This document shows, one piece after another, positions 13,633 through 14,180 of a stretch of DNA of 14,180 nucleotides. The stretch is from contig JAOZKQ010000023.1 of NCBI GenBank assembly GCA_029935275.1, positions 1-14,180 of the forward strand. The letters run 5' to 3'. The translations under genes were made by a program, and so were the position numbers. The notes under the pieces are model-generated. The model was given only the letters and a program-made list of their open reading frames with translations. It searched no databases and had not been told where the DNA came from. The DNA comes from Bacteroidales bacterium. GTDB taxonomy: Bacteria > Bacteroidota > Bacteroidia > Bacteroidales > VadinHA17. The first letter of the stretch is position 1. Each line of letters begins with the position of its first letter.

Positions 13633-14180
13633 TTACTGAAACTCCAGGGATCCAAAATATTGTGGCAAATGAAAATTTGGTTTAGGATAATCAACGGGAG
13701 CCCAGGTAAGCCAATGAGGATGAGATGTCCTGTCACCACATTTATAAAAATTAGCTCTCCAAACAGTACCGGCTTTAGGTGTAACAGATGATTGATAATT
13801 ACTTAAAATGGAAAATGGAATACTGTATTCAACAACCCATGTTGTCTTTTTACTTATCTCATGTTCAATAAGCTCAGGCATGGAATGAGCCACCCGAAGC
13901 TTTTGCATATCCGAGTCATTAATTAAAACTACATCAGTCTGGCGTTTTAGTTGGTGATTAAATAGCATCGTACCCCCACAATTCATCTCCAGGTTAAAAT
14001 ATCCATCTTCAACATCATTTTCCGGACTAAAGAAAAACTCAACACAGCTGTCACGACAAACAGGATCCTGATTTTGACTATGTACTGCCTTTACATACTG
14101 GTCTTCCACACGAAAAATAATATATACTGCCTGATCATCATAGGCCATCTTTGCCTGGGTAAAGGGAAAATGATCGGGTT
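13633..14180 (-). CDS. CBM9-like carbohydrate-binding protein, 5' end outside the window
   Basis: A carbohydrate-binding family 9-like (DOMON-related) domain of which 182 codons are visible. The frame has no stop up to position 14180: residues PDHFPFTQAK precede the first Met at 14148. I therefore treat the gene as partial rather than starting at that Met, which lies in the middle of a beta strand. Landmarks, counted from that Met, are YDDQAVYIIFRVEDQYV (3-19), DSCVEFFFSP (33-42), GYFNLEMNCGG (49-59), WVVEYSIPF (104-112) and the typical C-terminal block DYPKPNFHLPQYFGSLEF (153-170). CBM9 binds the ends of polysaccharides; single-domain relatives are frequent next to exported glycosidases. It is convergent to the glycosidase-like gene, with 38 bp between the stop codons. 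Whether it carries a signal peptide or a further enzyme domain cannot be seen. Confidence 0.75.
   Translation of the reverse strand, partial: PDHFPFTQAKMAYDDQAVYIIFRVEDQYVKAVHSQNQDPVCRDSCVEFFFSPENDVEDGYFNLEMNCGGTMLFNHQLKRQTDVVLINDSDMQKLRVAHSMPELIEHEISKKTTWVVEYSIPFSILSNYQSSVTPKAGTVWRANFYKCGDRTSHPHWLTWAPVDYPKPNFHLPQYFGSLEFQ

Noticed and set aside
13594..13791. Plus-strand open frame of 65 codons after the glycosidase-like gene
   Set aside because: Antisense to the CBM9-like gene, whose conserved C-terminal block is read on the minus strand.

Overview
The window reads as an AT-rich chromosome segment from a Bacteroidota bacterium, probably of the Bacteroidales/Marinilabiliales type. The evidence is two exact TAnnTTTG -7 promoter elements, weak or absent Shine-Dalgarno sequences, and family-typical genes: a YafK-type L,D-transpeptidase, a PliI-like lipoprotein, a Tat-tagged DegT protein and a neutral-ceramidase-like protein. 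No rRNA, tRNA, transposase, integrase or CRISPR array is visible, and the organism call is inference.

Left part (1-5029). Two arrays of 7-bp tandem repeats abut the 3' end of a tandem universal-stress protein gene (minus strand). Divergent from it is an orphan protein made of about four S1/OB-like repeats, behind a good Bacteroidota-type promoter. Next come two envelope genes. The first is a YafK-like L,D-transpeptidase whose gene looks damaged at both ends: it has no ATG, a palindromic repeat lies at its 5' edge, and an in-frame TAA is followed by 38 more family-like codons. The second is a lipoprotein resembling PliI-type lysozyme inhibitors. The gap before the next gene holds a 168-bp element with imperfect terminal inverted repeats and several nested stems, followed by a separate strong hairpin.

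Middle part (5030-8267, minus strand). A compact four-gene operon, in transcription order: a small two-TM protein of unknown function, an ABC ATPase, an ABC-2 permease, and a secreted LolA-like protein. The genes overlap by 23 nt or are separated by 1 and 18 nt, so they are probably translated together. The LolA-like partner suggests export of a lipid or lipoprotein. The divergent region upstream holds direct repeats flanking a palindrome that overlaps a candidate promoter.

Right part (8268-14180). Exported enzymes: a DegT-type PLP aminotransferase with a twin-arginine signal; 32 nt downstream, a ceramidase-fold protein fused to a C-terminal beta-propeller-like region; then a glycosidase-like TIM-barrel protein with a CxCxxC motif. 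Convergent to them, and cut by the window edge, is a CBM9-like carbohydrate-binding protein. Together they look like an extracytoplasmic pathway acting on an amino-sugar, glycolipid or glycan substrate, but no substrate can be read from the sequence. The strongest points for follow-up are the damaged L,D-transpeptidase gene, the 168-bp structured repeat, and the Tat-aminotransferase/ceramidase-propeller/glycosidase set.
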